A DNA stretch of 64,000 nt from Phallus indusiatus (Eukaryota > Basidiomycota > Agaricomycetes > Phallales > Phallaceae), in the NCBI GenBank assembly GCA_027605045.1, contig JAQFWX010000003.1, forward strand, positions 1,798,001 to 1,862,000, written 5' to 3'. Of this stretch, positions 36,376 to 46,776 are shown piece after piece. The translations under genes were made by a program, and so were the position numbers. The notes beneath the pieces were generated by a model that did no database searches, was not told the DNA's origin, and saw nothing but the letters and a program-made list of their open reading frames with translations. Numbering within the stretch: position 1 is the stretch's first letter; every line of letters begins with the position of its first letter.

Positions 36376-36660
36376 ATTAAATATATCTATAGAGAGCGAT
36401 GAGTCACACACGACTGATACGACTGTGTTGTGTCCTTCTTACATATCGATCTTTGGGCCATGCCACAGCCCCGAACATATGGACTCCGGGCAGATACGCT
36501 TCATACGCATAGTGCAAATCTAACTAGACAAGACCAGAGACAAGCAAAGCATCAATAATTCGCACACTATTGTCATTTAGTACATACAAAACAGAAAAAA
36601 GGTTTCAGTTCAATAAAGCAACAAGAAAAGATGTGATGACGATGCAAGTGCCATTCTTGC

Positions 36661-37041
36661 CTAAGACGCAGCATAGTACCATTTCGGCTCCTCCGAAGTC
36701 TCCAAAAGCTCCTTCAATCTGGAGTATTTGTCGGGCGAAGGGACAGGAAGGTTGTCTTGAGGATGATTTGTGGCGATTGCGATGCAATACTCGGGATAAT
36801 CATCGTATGACATGACTGTTCCAATCTTTGAAGCAAAGAGGAGTTTTGATTTGGCCAATATGTCTATAACTGCAGCCGAGATGATTGAGCCGATCTCATC
36901 TACATCCTCATCTGTATCGGAGTCAAGGTCCGGGCACAGGCTGTTGTCCACGCCGTATTCTAACAACCACTCCCGGCTTATTAGATATCCAAAGTATTTG
37001 TATCGCCAGTTGGAGTTGGGTTTGCCTGAAGAGGACTCCAT
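36661..37041 (-). CDS. Family B small protein, copy 1
   Basis: Intact 126-aa single-exon frame from ATG 37041 (MESSSGKPN). Blocks: RYKYFGYLISREWLLEYGV, an acidic loop, DEIGSIISAAVIDILAKSK, YPEYCIAIATNHPQDNLP and a short C-terminus ending in EEPKWYYAAS. The same blocks, in the same order, occur in the gene at 45740-46135 and as a broken remnant at 42345-42475. Conservation of frame between two copies argues that it is coding. Small globular protein, no signal peptide, no known family recognised. It faces the family C gene head-to-head. Confidence 0.65.
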   Translation of the reverse strand: MESSSGKPNSNWRYKYFGYLISREWLLEYGVDNSLCPDLDSDTDEDVDEIGSIISAAVIDILAKSKLLFASKIGTVMSYDDYPEYCIAIATNHPQDNLPVPSPDKYSRLKELLETSEEPKWYYAAS

Positions 37042-38280
37042 AACGCAATATAAAACCTATCCATTATTAAACAAACGAATGTGGTGTGTAAATGACGGTG
37101 TCTTACTGGAAATGCAGCAGGTGAATGTTGTTCGAAAGTGGGCAATCTAAGGTCCACACAAACGTGCGGTTTTAAATTTGTCGAGTGACCAGTTAGTGAC
37201 CGGTGACTTATTTATTGTCACAACGCTATTATAAGGAGTATAAAGACATCCCAATTGTTTTCAGAGATCTGAGACACCGATCATCAATCAAGCTCAAGAC
37301 CTGAAGAACGCCCTTGTCTTATTCTAATGACAACAAAAGAATTAAACCAACGAGTTGAATCAGGTTGAATCAGGTCGTACTATTGTCCTTTAGGCTCCCC
37401 GATGTTCAAACGTTGTAGTCTCTCCGATCGGCGATAGTTTTGTGTTCAGAAACCACGTGACAGTGTGACACTACGGCCCAGGAATTGGGAGTCACGTTGT
37501 CACATATACCCTAGGGTATTACTACCATAGCGTAGTTGGCCTTAAGTAGGTTCGGTTATAAGTAGGTGTCGATCCATCATCGACTCGGATCATCCCCTTC
37601 ACTGAGCCTTTACATGCTTCGCACCCGGAGGTTCAAACCAAAAACATCATTTTACGCGGAATTGAAAATTCATTCAAAGCAGGAACGAGAACGTCGCGAG
37701 GATTTATCTCGATCATGATAGGACAAAGACTAAAGTCTCTGAAGGTGACTTCGTTAACACAGAGTATGTCTTTCCTGGTGTCGTCGAAGGAAACGATTAG
37801 CTACGTCGTCTGCGTGTTTAATGAGTGTTTACGCGATTTGCTCATGCGACAGGTTCTTTCTGCTGCCTGCGCGGGTATTCGATCAACGCGATACGTGCAA
37901 TACACTTCAGACGATGTAAAATCCACCCTAACCATGAGCTGGTAAACGGGATGTCGTATTTCCGGACGTTGTTTTAAAGTCATTTAAATTGGACCAAATA
38001 AAGGTACTTGTCTGTATTTATGCCTATTTGTGAAAAGGAATGCTCAAGGTTTCTGAACAGACAGAGAAATGTCGTTACCTTTCCGGGTGCTTAGCAAGCA
38101 ACATGAACTTCAACATATGTCATTTTTTGACTTTTAGTTACTTTTACTTCCCCACGTGTGCCAGTCAGCCTCCACCTATTCCCCGTGTAACCATTAGTCA
38201 CAAATCTACTAATAAATACTTTATTCAGCTTTCCCAGAAAGAACGAAATCCCCCCGTTCCATCCGTACGCACTGCTCATC
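37042..38280. other. Divergent region between family B copy 1 and family C copy 1
   Basis: 1.24 kb separating the two starts. It contains a short direct repeat (gttgaatcag twice near 37351) and an open frame at 37715-37945 without recognisable content. The right end carries the TATA-like element listed separately. Confidence 0.45.
38212..38225 (+). promoter_or_regulatory. TATA-like element before family C copy 1
   Basis: The sequence ataaatactttatt lies 56-69 nt upstream of ATG 38281. A nearly identical element precedes the second family C gene at 46729-46742, within otherwise diverged upstream DNA. That conservation suggests a core promoter. Confidence 0.35.
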
Positions 38281-39216
38281 ATGCCACCAGTCATCGAGTT
38301 ACTATTGCCTACTACAACTAGAATTACAAAGATCCAACAATTCCTTGCCCGCGCCTTCGCACTCTCTTTTCAACATAACCCGAGGAATATCGAGTACGAT
38401 TGGTATGCATACTGGAACCACATTTTGTTCGACATTGTAAAAGATAAGCGAAACTTAATCGTATGCCCACAATACCTGGTGTGGGTGACTTCCGACGATA
38501 CCTCTGCAATCAACCAGCAAAGTATAGATTCTTTAACAAAGAAGCATACGAAGAAGAGAATGGAACTGAGAACAGTCCTGCGACGACGCAAAGCGAAAGG
38601 TCCGAACGCGATAGGCGTCGCCCGATCGTCTAGATCTGTCGAGGCACCCGCTGCTATTAACCCAACAGAAGACAGCTTTGAAAAGTCCACCCCCCCCAGT
38701 CCCACAACTTCTAATGCCGGGTCCGCACACTCAATTACGCTTCCTCCGGACGCTGCGACGAGAATTGTAGACTTTGCCATACTAAATATATCTGAAGGTC
38801 ACGATTCGAAAGATGACCCTGTGTCTCCTGACGATGTCACTATTGCAAGTATAAAGGTGGAGCTCATCATGGAAATTAAGCGATTCGCTAGGCGCAGATC
38901 AACCGGTGCAAACCTGAAAATTCAAGTTAATACCTTGATAGACATTGCAATCAAGGACGCACTGGTCCAAGCTGCTCTTCTGTTCGAGAGGTTCCCAGAG
39001 TTGGAATCCGTCATTGCAATTGGAGGATCTGGAGACTATTGGCGCCACGCTACAATTCAACGAAAAAATATCAACCCCGAGATTTTGAAATCTCTGTCGA
39101 TCGATACGAATTACAACGACAATTTTAAAGCAGTATCCTGGAGCCAAGCATATCCAGTAGATTCCAAGATATCGAAGAAGAGGTTGCGGAAAATATTCAA
39201 TAAGATTCGTGGCTAA
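38281..39216 (+). CDS. Family C protein, possible PD-(D/E)XK nuclease fold, copy 1
   Basis: Intact 311-aa single-exon frame from ATG 38281. The N-terminal block (KIQQFLARAFALSFQHNPRN, then DWYAYWNHILFDIVKD and LIVCPQYLVWV) is followed by a variable Ser/Pro-rich linker. The C-terminal domain begins TRIVDFAIL (D164), continues to LIMEIKRFARR (E198-x-K200), then KDALVQAALLFERFPELESV and IAIGGSGDYWRHATI. A strand carrying Asp, a strand with E-x-K, a helix with Gln and a following G-x-x-W strand is the arrangement of PD-(D/E)XK nuclease-like domains. This is inference from pattern, not from a search. Both copies keep D and ExK. It is divergent from family B. Confidence 0.65.
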   Translation: MPPVIELLLPTTTRITKIQQFLARAFALSFQHNPRNIEYDWYAYWNHILFDIVKDKRNLIVCPQYLVWVTSDDTSAINQQSIDSLTKKHTKKRMELRTVLRRRKAKGPNAIGVARSSRSVEAPAAINPTEDSFEKSTPPSPTTSNAGSAHSITLPPDAATRIVDFAILNISEGHDSKDDPVSPDDVTIASIKVELIMEIKRFARRRSTGANLKIQVNTLIDIAIKDALVQAALLFERFPELESVIAIGGSGDYWRHATIQRKNINPEILKSLSIDTNYNDNFKAVSWSQAYPVDSKISKKRLRKIFNKIRG

Positions 39217-39434
39217 TATTTCGTGTATTGAGTCGGCGACGACTTTATCTACATTACGTTCGTATTCCTAATAACGTCCATCACTCTCATATTATCTTCT
39301 TTCTCTTCATTTCGAATGAACAGATGAATTCTCAACTATAGTTTATCGTTTTTGTACATATCTGTGAATCAGATAGCATTGAAACTCGTAGTACGTGCCT
39401 AATCACCCTTCCTTAATCCCACTCAATAGGCACT

Positions 39435-40028
39435 TCATACATGATGGCAATTGCGGTATAAAGCAGTTTCGTCAAGCATATTTGTAGAAAGATCGGTAAA
39501 AAGTGCATCGAATGGAACCAGATCAAAAAATAAGGCCCGGGGCACATAACGTTGCAGGAGAAGGAGTCCCGGCGTTTCCCTAGGAGAATTACCACTCCAA
39601 GTATCCCAGTTTGATAAAGGTTCTTCTCCATTCGCCGTTTCACGAATACCCCGTACTGAAGGACCTGCATTTTCAACCGCCTTTAGGAAACGTTCCAGAC
39701 TTGATGGATCCAGTTGATATTGTTCGGCCTTCACGAGACGTTCGTATGTCTCTGAACCTGGAAACCTGCACCATATACGGGGAGTGATGAACAGGTACAG
39801 CGAGCATTGAAATGGAAGGGGAGGTATGACCGTCAATGTTTCGGTGTCATCGGGATCATTCAACGTAAGATATTCACCATGAGGCATGTTCGGCTTTTCG
39901 GATGAAATGATGAAAAGATTCGGTACTTTAGGACAACAAATCTGTTTGGATCTTCTTCCTCGACATGTAGAGCAAGCAGTGGCGTGGTGACCAGTGACTT
40001 GGAAACATTTTGTCCATATGTTGTCCAT
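39435..40028 (-). CDS. Hypothetical open frame
   Basis: A 197-aa frame starting MDNIWTKCFQVTGHH with a Cys-rich start (CSTCRGRRSKQICC) and a later block ERLVKAEQYQLDPSSLERFL that looks like a real helix pair. It lies between family C copy 1 and family A copy 2, both of duplicated origin, but I found no second copy of it. No family recognised; the N-terminal part could be read-through of an intron. Confidence 0.35.
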   Translation of the reverse strand: MDNIWTKCFQVTGHHATACSTCRGRRSKQICCPKVPNLFIISSEKPNMPHGEYLTLNDPDDTETLTVIPPLPFQCSLYLFITPRIWCRFPGSETYERLVKAEQYQLDPSSLERFLKAVENAGPSVRGIRETANGEEPLSNWDTWSGNSPRETPGLLLLQRYVPRALFFDLVPFDALFTDLSTNMLDETALYRNCHHV

Positions 40029-40340
40029 TCAGGCAATCTCAATAGTAGCTTTGTTGCTACGAAGCTGTGCGACATACTGCAGGGAGGTGAAAACTTCCAG
40101 CGCCTAATATCGACCGCGGGTAGTAGCAAAGTCACCGAACACACACTAACATGCTAGCAGGTGTCATATTCTCTTCACAAATTGCAATAAATAATTCGTA
40201 TTATTTGCGCAGATTCACATGAATCTACAGGAAGCGGTCAACTAAAGATAAAACGATGCGACAGCAAGAAAAACGAAGTCGTCTTGTGGAGGGAAATTCA
40301 GACCTTAATACGCGAACTGCATCGAAAGTTTCTCGGTGTA

Positions 40341-41547
40341 TTAACATCGCAAAAGCAACTCGATCAAGGCTTTGATATCTTTCATTATAGCGTTGGTGTC
40401 CTTCCCACCTCGAATATCAAAGAGTCCACGATCATCCATGAAAACAAGATAACTTTCAGTCCAGTGATGAACAAGCCGAACATGCCAAACACTATTTGCT
40501 GGAGACGATTTGTTAACATCACATTGTCCGCATCGTCTGAGCCGGAAGACACGTATAAGACGATAAAGAAGTGAAGCTGACGAAATGACAGCAGTCAGAT
40601 CTATCGAACTGTTCAAGTGGGAGTCGATCTTTCCAGACTGGATGCCGTACTGCAGATCCGGGAGAAGTGTGCGATATCCGGGTGGATTCAAAACTGTTAT
40701 CGGATAGTCCCAGCTATCGTCCGTCTTCCACATACGACGTGCCCCCTCAATATCTTGGTCATTCTTTTTCTTATCTTCATCGGTGGGAAATGGTGGAATC
40801 TCGATGGGGAGTGCAATATAGCGTTCATCGCTCGTCGGAAGGTCGGCGTCTGCAACTGGATGATAATAAGCCATGCGTCGACTTTGATCGACCCTTTCAG
40901 TGAATGCATCTAATAACCGGAGGGTATCGATAAAGAACTGTGCTAAGGAATCGGTTTGTTCATCGTTTGTTTCAGGATTGAAAAACGTGCTAGTTTCATC
41001 TTCAAAAGCAAAATGACAGGCGCCCACGTTCCAATCGACTTCTGTGAACGAAATAAACAGACATTGCCGCCCAGAGCGGCGAGTGGCTAGAATGGAATCC
41101 AACACGGATGTCGGGGAAAAAGCATTTTACACGGTACAGAAAATCAGCGGACGTCATATGACGACAAACTGGCAAGTAAAGGGGGTCATCTTCGGTGAAG
41201 TCGTAATCATGGAAGTCTTCAAGCATGTAGTATTTCATGGTATCCGGGTTAAACTTCGCCTTTTTGAGAGGTGAAGGTACACGATAGATCCGTGCGAACG
41301 GGACATCGCGGACAACGTTGGACGGTGTCCAGGCTTCTCTAATTTCCTTCCACAAGGTATTCTCTCGATGCAATTCTTCGTTCACAGAGAGCAATATTTC
41401 CATCGGAAGTCGTTTCAGAGGAGGTAAGGACGTGTTGATTTCCACCAACAGAGAAAGGGTCTTGTCGGGATTTGTGATAAAGGGATATATGGATGATGGA
41501 AAGGGGTTTCTAAACAGGTAATAGCTGGGTTCATCTTTACAAGACAT
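40341..41547 (-). pseudogene. Family A copy 2, single frameshift
   Basis: Start ATG 41547 (MSCKDEPSYYLFRNPF). The first part contains LPPLKRLPMEILLSVNEELH, the F-box-like helix, and SADFLYRVKCFFPDI. After GFHS the frame changes: the continuation RQCLFISFTEVDWNVGACHF, RRMAYYHPVADADLPTSDE, SASLLYRLIRVF and VFMDDRGLFDIRGGKD is in another frame. Comparison with the intact copy at 22.3 kb places a one-base indel at about 41060-41100. Apart from that the frame is open over its whole length, so the lesion is recent or an error. Confidence 0.7.
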
Positions 41548-42344
41548 CTTGAAGATGATGTTTGCGTGAGAGTGAGGTTGTCGCGTTGAGCTGTGTGTGT
41601 GCAAATCCCGATGATGCCGTTGAGTGTCGACCCGCTTATTTTGATCCAAGCAAGCGAGATTTATACTACAGTCGTCTGAGGGAGTTCAATGTTTCCGAAT
41701 ATGCTATCTGTAGAGAGCGGTGAGTTACTCACAATTAGTATGAACAGTTGTATCCTCACATATCGATTTTTCCACGCCAGACTCCGACAAGCGCGCAGCT
41801 AACTCATGGCGTACGACTTTCATGGTCAGAGACCAGAGACAAGGCAAAGCATTCATATATTCACGAATTATTGGGTACATATTACAATACAAAAAAACCG
41901 GTTTTATTTTAACAAGGAAACAATTAAAATCGTAATAACTCGCGATGAAAATGCACTCTTTTGAGAGAAAGGAAGGGAAAGATCAAGGAAAGATACTCAA
42001 AAAGTGCAGGTCGGAGGCGATGGGAATCACCTGGCCTGAATCCTTCTGTCGACTATATATACGAATAGAGGTTCGATGGCACTAATCACCCAAAGACGGC
42101 TTTATTTAGCAGGAGTCCGTAACGATGTCGAATTTGTTTTTTTTTTGTGGAGCTATAGTCGATAAAGTGATGTCGAATTTGTTTATCAGCGTGGGATCGC
42201 TTTTTCGCTTGCTCCATCCAACTGTCGTCTTTTATCTCCATGAAAAATACTGGTTTATATTTGTTGTTGGAGACAAGGTATGCTATAAAATCGACCGTGT
42301 TTTTGGTATATGTCGCTGACCACGGCCACTCTCTCGGATCTCCG

Positions 42345-42475
42345 CCAGGACGCCGTTTAATGCCGTTTGGGTTCCTCTGTAGTTTCCAAAAGCTCCTAGA
42401 GTCTGGCGTACTTCTTAGGCGGAGGAACAGTTGTTGTAAGAATAGCTCGTGGCGATTGCGATACATTCCGTCGGT
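42345..42475 (-). pseudogene. Family B remnant
   Basis: On the minus strand the pieces YRIAIAT, PPKKYARL-stop-ELLETTEEPK match the 3' end of family B copy 1 (YCIAIATNHP, DKYSRLKELLETSEEPK) with a frameshift and an in-frame stop. The 5' two thirds are gone. Position relative to family A copy 2 repeats the B-then-A order at 37.0-35.9 kb. Confidence 0.65.
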
Positions 42476-43230
42476 CTAAGAGGGCCAAAAGCAGGCGCCC
42501 CGACCGTGACTAGTTGTTGATCCAAATCATAAATACATCCAGTCCTAGTAAGACATCGTCATTTACACATCGTCTGTTTGACAATAAATAGGTTAATATT
42601 ATGTTACGACGTATTTTGCTAAGGTCAAACTTAATAGGTGGTATAAGTGTTTCGGACATCTATTATCAGCCGAGAGCGGCTTTCAGAACACGGTGCGCTC
42701 AATGACTTGTGAAGACCGGAATGCAGACGAAGTCGAATCAACCAACTAAGCCGCAGTCATGGATATCTTGTCCAAATTCCAACTATGCTTCAATAATTAT
42801 CTGTTGGAATACATGGATGTGTAGAGTAGATTAGACCAAAATTTCGGGTACAAAATGGAGGACATGATGGGTGGAGACAAACCGGTCAGGTCTATTGGAT
42901 TTAATCCCTAGGATACATTATATAGTCCGACGCAAGTGTGACGACAGCTCGATTTTCACACTAGTTTACGCTGACGTGACTTAGTTTGGAGATATGACGT
43001 ACAACAACAAAGCTTAAGATCGCAATTTTCGTACAAATCGACTAAATATAATGTTAAAAGGATAAATAATGAATGTTTATTGCATATAAGAGATACATAT
43101 CACGACGTAAGTAATAAATAATTAGATACCATCGAGATTTGGATTCGAGATGTGCTACAATTATTTCACTTCGTGTTCCTCAACACTTGATTTGGAAGGA
43201 ATGCAGAACACGGAAGTACCGCTATCAGTA
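42476..43230. other. Intergenic stretch between family B remnant and family D gene
   Basis: This is AT-rich DNA. The right part (from about 43000) is duplicated near 48170 together with the 3' end of the family D gene. No further gene is seen. Confidence 0.45.
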
Positions 43231-44189
43231 TTAATTGGCACTTCGGTCGTGGGGGCCAAATTCAATCTGGATTCGGTTGAGATTGACTATGACCTTGATC
43301 AATACCCCGGCTGTTGCAGTTGGGTCCTTCAGTAATGATATATTAAGCTCAACAGTAGGACAAAAATTCAAGCAAAAGTGAACATACAGGGAAAGCAGAG
43401 ATGAGAAGGGCGCCAATGATCTGCAAAGAATTTTGCGTAAGTAATTGTTCTAGTGCTTTGGAAAGCATTACGTACCAGAATCGCCTCCGATAACGCAACG
43501 AAATTACTCAAGATAAAGTTGAGAAAGGCTTGGTTCTGTCTGACAACGTCGGCGTGGGTAATTGTGTATTGAACGATATCCTTCAAAAGTTGCAATATCT
43601 CCTGAATTTGACCGTTAAGTTGGTCTATTTGGTCCTTTTCAAACTTAGTCCCGCCGGCCTATTCGCAAATCAAAATTAACATATATTCTATCGCTCCCAG
43701 TCAGTTTCAAAAAGGAATGTGAAAATACCTTTATAGCTGCCTAATTACGAACGTGCAAAATGTTAATTATGGAATAAATGATGAACAAGACTGAAAGCAC
43801 CTTGAGAGCCACAGGAGCAACCTGGCACAGATGCAGCAGTTAGGTTTCACATTTATGGCAAGGTAGGGGGAAACACATACAACTTGTATGTACTGTAGGA
43901 CAGCAGTGAAGTCTTTCTCGTAAGTCTATAACAAACAAGAGGAAATTAAAGGTCCTGAGTTAATACGAAAACGCACGATCATACTTGAACAGTGTTATTG
44001 TCATCTTTGGACAAATTCTTTGAGTCACTGAAAACTTGCACCTGTATATATAGTCAGATCAGTTTATGAAGTTATTATTTCATTCGAACGCACCAAGTCG
44101 TTATTGACAGTACTCAAGACATCGGCTATAGTTCCAAATGGGTCAGAGGGAGGGGGATTGGGATTGGGAGCGGGAGTGGGAGTAGTCAT
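43231..44189 (-). CDS. Family D helical protein with very small exons
   Basis: Start ATG 44189 (MTTPTPAPNPNPPP). Successive small exons, each with clean gt...ag borders, give DPFGTIADVLSTVNNDL, VQVFSDSKNLSKDDNNTVQ, EKDFTAVLQYIQV, VAPVALK, AAIK (a 12-nt exon at 43729-43740), then AGGTKFEKDQIDQLNGQIQE and ITHADVVRQNQAFLNFILSN, and the hydrophobic IIGALLISAF. A last exon KVIVNLNRIQIEFG ends at TAA 43231. The product (about 185 aa) is nearly all amphipathic helix with one short hydrophobic stretch. No family was recognised. A decayed copy of its 3' part is at 48.2-48.6 kb. Confidence 0.6.
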
Positions 44190-44399
44190 AATATGATTTG
44201 ATACTCAAGTAGATAAAAAAACTATCTTGAATGAGGTGCATTGGCCTTCATATGCGCTCTCTTTTATATGCCTACCTGGATATTGTATTTTGTTGACGGT
44301 CAGGACACCGGTCTGCACCGCGCATTCGCTGTGCTTGTTAGACCATCGAACGGGCTAATGTAAGGCCAGGTTGAATTCCCCCCAAACCCCTAACTCCCT

Positions 44400-44530
44400 A
44401 TTACGCATTTTCCCTTAAACCTAAGTGGATTTGAACCGGGGTTACCACCGGCCGCCGCGGCGAACTTTGGCACATAGCGCGAACCGAACGATTGACCAAG
44501 ATTGGGACTCCAAAATGACTAGTCTTTGAT
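44400..44530 (-). repeat. Candidate degraded SINE-like element (B-box only)
   Basis: On the minus strand the sequence ggttcaaatcc fits a Pol III B box, and about 65 nt upstream is cttggtcaatcgttcgg, which faintly resembles an A box. The bases around the B box do not form a T-arm stem, so this is not a tRNA gene. Only one copy is visible in the window, which limits the call. Confidence 0.25.
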
Positions 44531-45429
44531 ATAATATAACAGCCCAGTACCCGATTCTATGGCAAAAAAAACTGTTAATCGGGCTGGGCTTGAACAACAA
44601 TACATCGACTTTACGTCGATATTGTGGATTCTGAGGGAAAACAGCCAGCATCCGTCCCTTCGCGGACTCGGGATATTGCAGGCCATTCGCAGCCTTATTA
44701 CAATCTAAAGACGCTCATAATACCCGTTGTGAAGGGTAAATTATACGTCGGTAGTTCCTTTATGCTGTGAAAGTGTCTTCTAGAAGGATGTGTCTCGGGC
44801 TCGGCCTTGTCTTTTTATGCCTGTATGACGTCAAGGGCGAAGTTAAACTCGGAGGTAAATGTGATAAAATATCAACACATACATCAAAATGTATATATGT
44901 TGTTGCTGTTATCATTATAAAGGGTATAATGCTCCGGGGGACCATCCACAAATCGAGTCAATCATGGCACCAGCCGAGACGCATTATGGTGTTGCACAGA
45001 TTCAGAAACGTATATACCTATATTCTGACAGTACTTGAAATGATTCATCTGAGGCTTTTACAACTACGTTGATATTTAGCCGTCTAGCGTCCACCGCCGA
45101 GTCCGATATGTTTCGCAAACCGGGTGTGCAGTTTGTGTGGCCGATGTTGGTACGCAGAAGGTCAAAGGTAAATAAATAGCTAATGCCGGGCATAAAAACA
45201 ACTTTAAAGCATGTCTGTAACAGAAAAAAACTGGCGAAATCGGTGACTCAACGGACTTGAAAACTTAAGGACGCACTGGCTTTAAAAAATGTTGAAGGGT
45301 CATTCAGAGGGGACTTATTTCCTGAATTGACACATAGATATAAGATATGATACAAGGGTGACGCAAGATTAACGAGGAGCTGGATACGGAGTTGGATGAC
45401 AATGTAGTAGGGTGCGGGTGGCAAAAAAA

Positions 45430-45500
45430 GTGGCCCAGCCCGGCCTTGTGATGTTCACTAAGCGCTCTAGCGTCGGCAGCTCGCAAGTTTCTTGGCTCTC
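45430..45500. repeat. Dispersed repeat, copy 1
   Basis: The core taagcgctctagcgtcggc, followed by agctcgcaagttt and a ctctcact end, matches 55345-55415 (taagcgccctagcgtcggc, then ggctccgaagttt and ctctcact) in the same orientation, 10 kb away. It lies in non-coding DNA in both places. It is too short to classify; it could be a SINE fragment or a transposon end. Confidence 0.5.
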
Positions 45501-45739
45501 ACTATCTGCGAAATTGTTTTCAAAAACTCAAATACGCTGCTCTGCTCTTTAAGCCAAACTTCCTTGTTTTAGTCAAGAACGCGTTCTTTTTAATAGAAAT
45601 GATACGCAAATATATGAATTCGAGTCTGTGTATTGTTCTTTTACAAACAAAAAGTTTTATTCTCCTTTGAAGTGACAAGCAAATAGAAGTAACAAGCAAA
45701 TAACAGAACAACGACGGCAAAGACTAACGTCATTCTAGC

Positions 45740-46135
45740 CTAAGAGAAAGCAAGATACCACTGGGGCTCTCGATCTCCCAAGATCTCCTTAAGCTTGGTG
45801 TAACCTCCAGGAGGAGGATATGGAAGTTTGTCACGAGGATGATTCGTTGCCAACACGATACAATATTCGGGGATACCATCGTACGCCAAGACTGTTCCGA
45901 GCTTTGAAGTAAGAAGAACCTTTGATTTGGCCAAGATACCCATAAGTGCATTAGAGATGATTGACCCCACTTCGTCAACATCCTCAATGGGTATATCATT
46001 CTTGTCTCTCGTAGCAGGATCGAGGTTCGGGCGATAGCCATTGAGGACTCCGTATCTTAAAAGCCATTCCTGGCCGACTATGTACCCAAAATATTTATAT
46101 TGAAATTTGGGTTCGGTATGTGCAGAGGACGACAT
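45740..46135 (-). CDS. Family B small protein, copy 2
   Basis: 131 aa from ATG 46135 (MSSSAHTEPK), chosen over ATG 46159 by alignment with copy 1. Blocks: YKYFGYIVGQEWLLRYGV, EDVDEVGSIISNALMGILAK, IPEYCIVLATNHPRDKLP and a C-terminus ending EPQWYLAFS. The frame is intact. Divergent from the family C copy at 46777, as copy 1 is from its own C gene, so the B-C pair moves as a unit. Confidence 0.65.
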   Translation of the reverse strand: MSSSAHTEPKFQYKYFGYIVGQEWLLRYGVLNGYRPNLDPATRDKNDIPIEDVDEVGSIISNALMGILAKSKVLLTSKLGTVLAYDGIPEYCIVLATNHPRDKLPYPPPGGYTKLKEILGDREPQWYLAFS

Positions 46136-46728
46136 TAACGAAGACCTATTCAATGTCAAACAAAATCTTGGTATATCAATGAGAGTCTCACTAGGATTTC
46201 TGGAAAGTGGCTCGGAGAGGTTAGAAGCGACGGTACATACGCGTGTAGCTTTATGGTGGCATTTTCGTCACATTGTCACAGCCTGATGCATTGTTCATTA
46301 AGCAATAATTGCTTGGACTCCATTGTTTGACAGTCCATTGTCCAACTTGTACAATTACTCTCATCTCATTATCATGTCATCAAATAAGCTCATAAAATCA
46401 TCGCAAATTTTTTAAGGTCTGTATACACTGTATACATCGCGTTACACACTAACGCCGCGAGACCAAGGGACTTAGTTCGCCCGGGGTATTTCAATCACTC
46501 TATTGTTCTTTTTGGATTGTGTCCATAATCTGACGAGTTGCCAAGCCATGTTTTTATCAACTCAAATCTCCGAGTTTTTCTTTCGGCCCGAGACCAGAAG
46601 CGGCGCAGTACTTGCATCAGTTCAAAATCTCTTATTAACGGGAAATTCAGTGACCAGTCTCAATTCTTATTAATTGCCAGGTACTTTTGTCCTTTGTTTT
46701 TTCTGTCCTCGGACATGGATTTTTGCTC

Positions 46729-46742
46729 ATAAATACTTCATT
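46729..46742 (+). promoter_or_regulatory. TATA-like element before family C copy 2
   Basis: The sequence ataaatacttcatt lies 35-48 nt upstream of ATG 46777 and differs by one base from the element before family C copy 1 (38212-38225). Confidence 0.35.
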
Positions 46743-46776
46743 ACAAATCCTCCACTCAGGACGCGCATTGCTCTCC

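Larger units (their letters stand above)
44190..45739. other. Repeat-bearing intergenic stretch
   Basis: 1.5 kb with no supported gene. It holds a Pol III B-box-like motif at about 44427 and one copy of a dispersed repeat at 45430-45500 (listed separately). An open frame at 44767-45072 (+) has a hydrophobic start but no ATG at its 5' end and no related copy. Confidence 0.45.

Noticed and set aside
44420..44445. tRNA gene suggested by ggatttgaacc
   Set aside because: The bases around the T-loop-like motif do not pair, and no anticodon stem, acceptor stem or proper D arm can be drawn.
44767..45072. Secreted small protein with a signal-like start
   Set aside because: Frame starts with GTG; the internal ATG gives no continued conserved sequence and there is no cysteine pattern.
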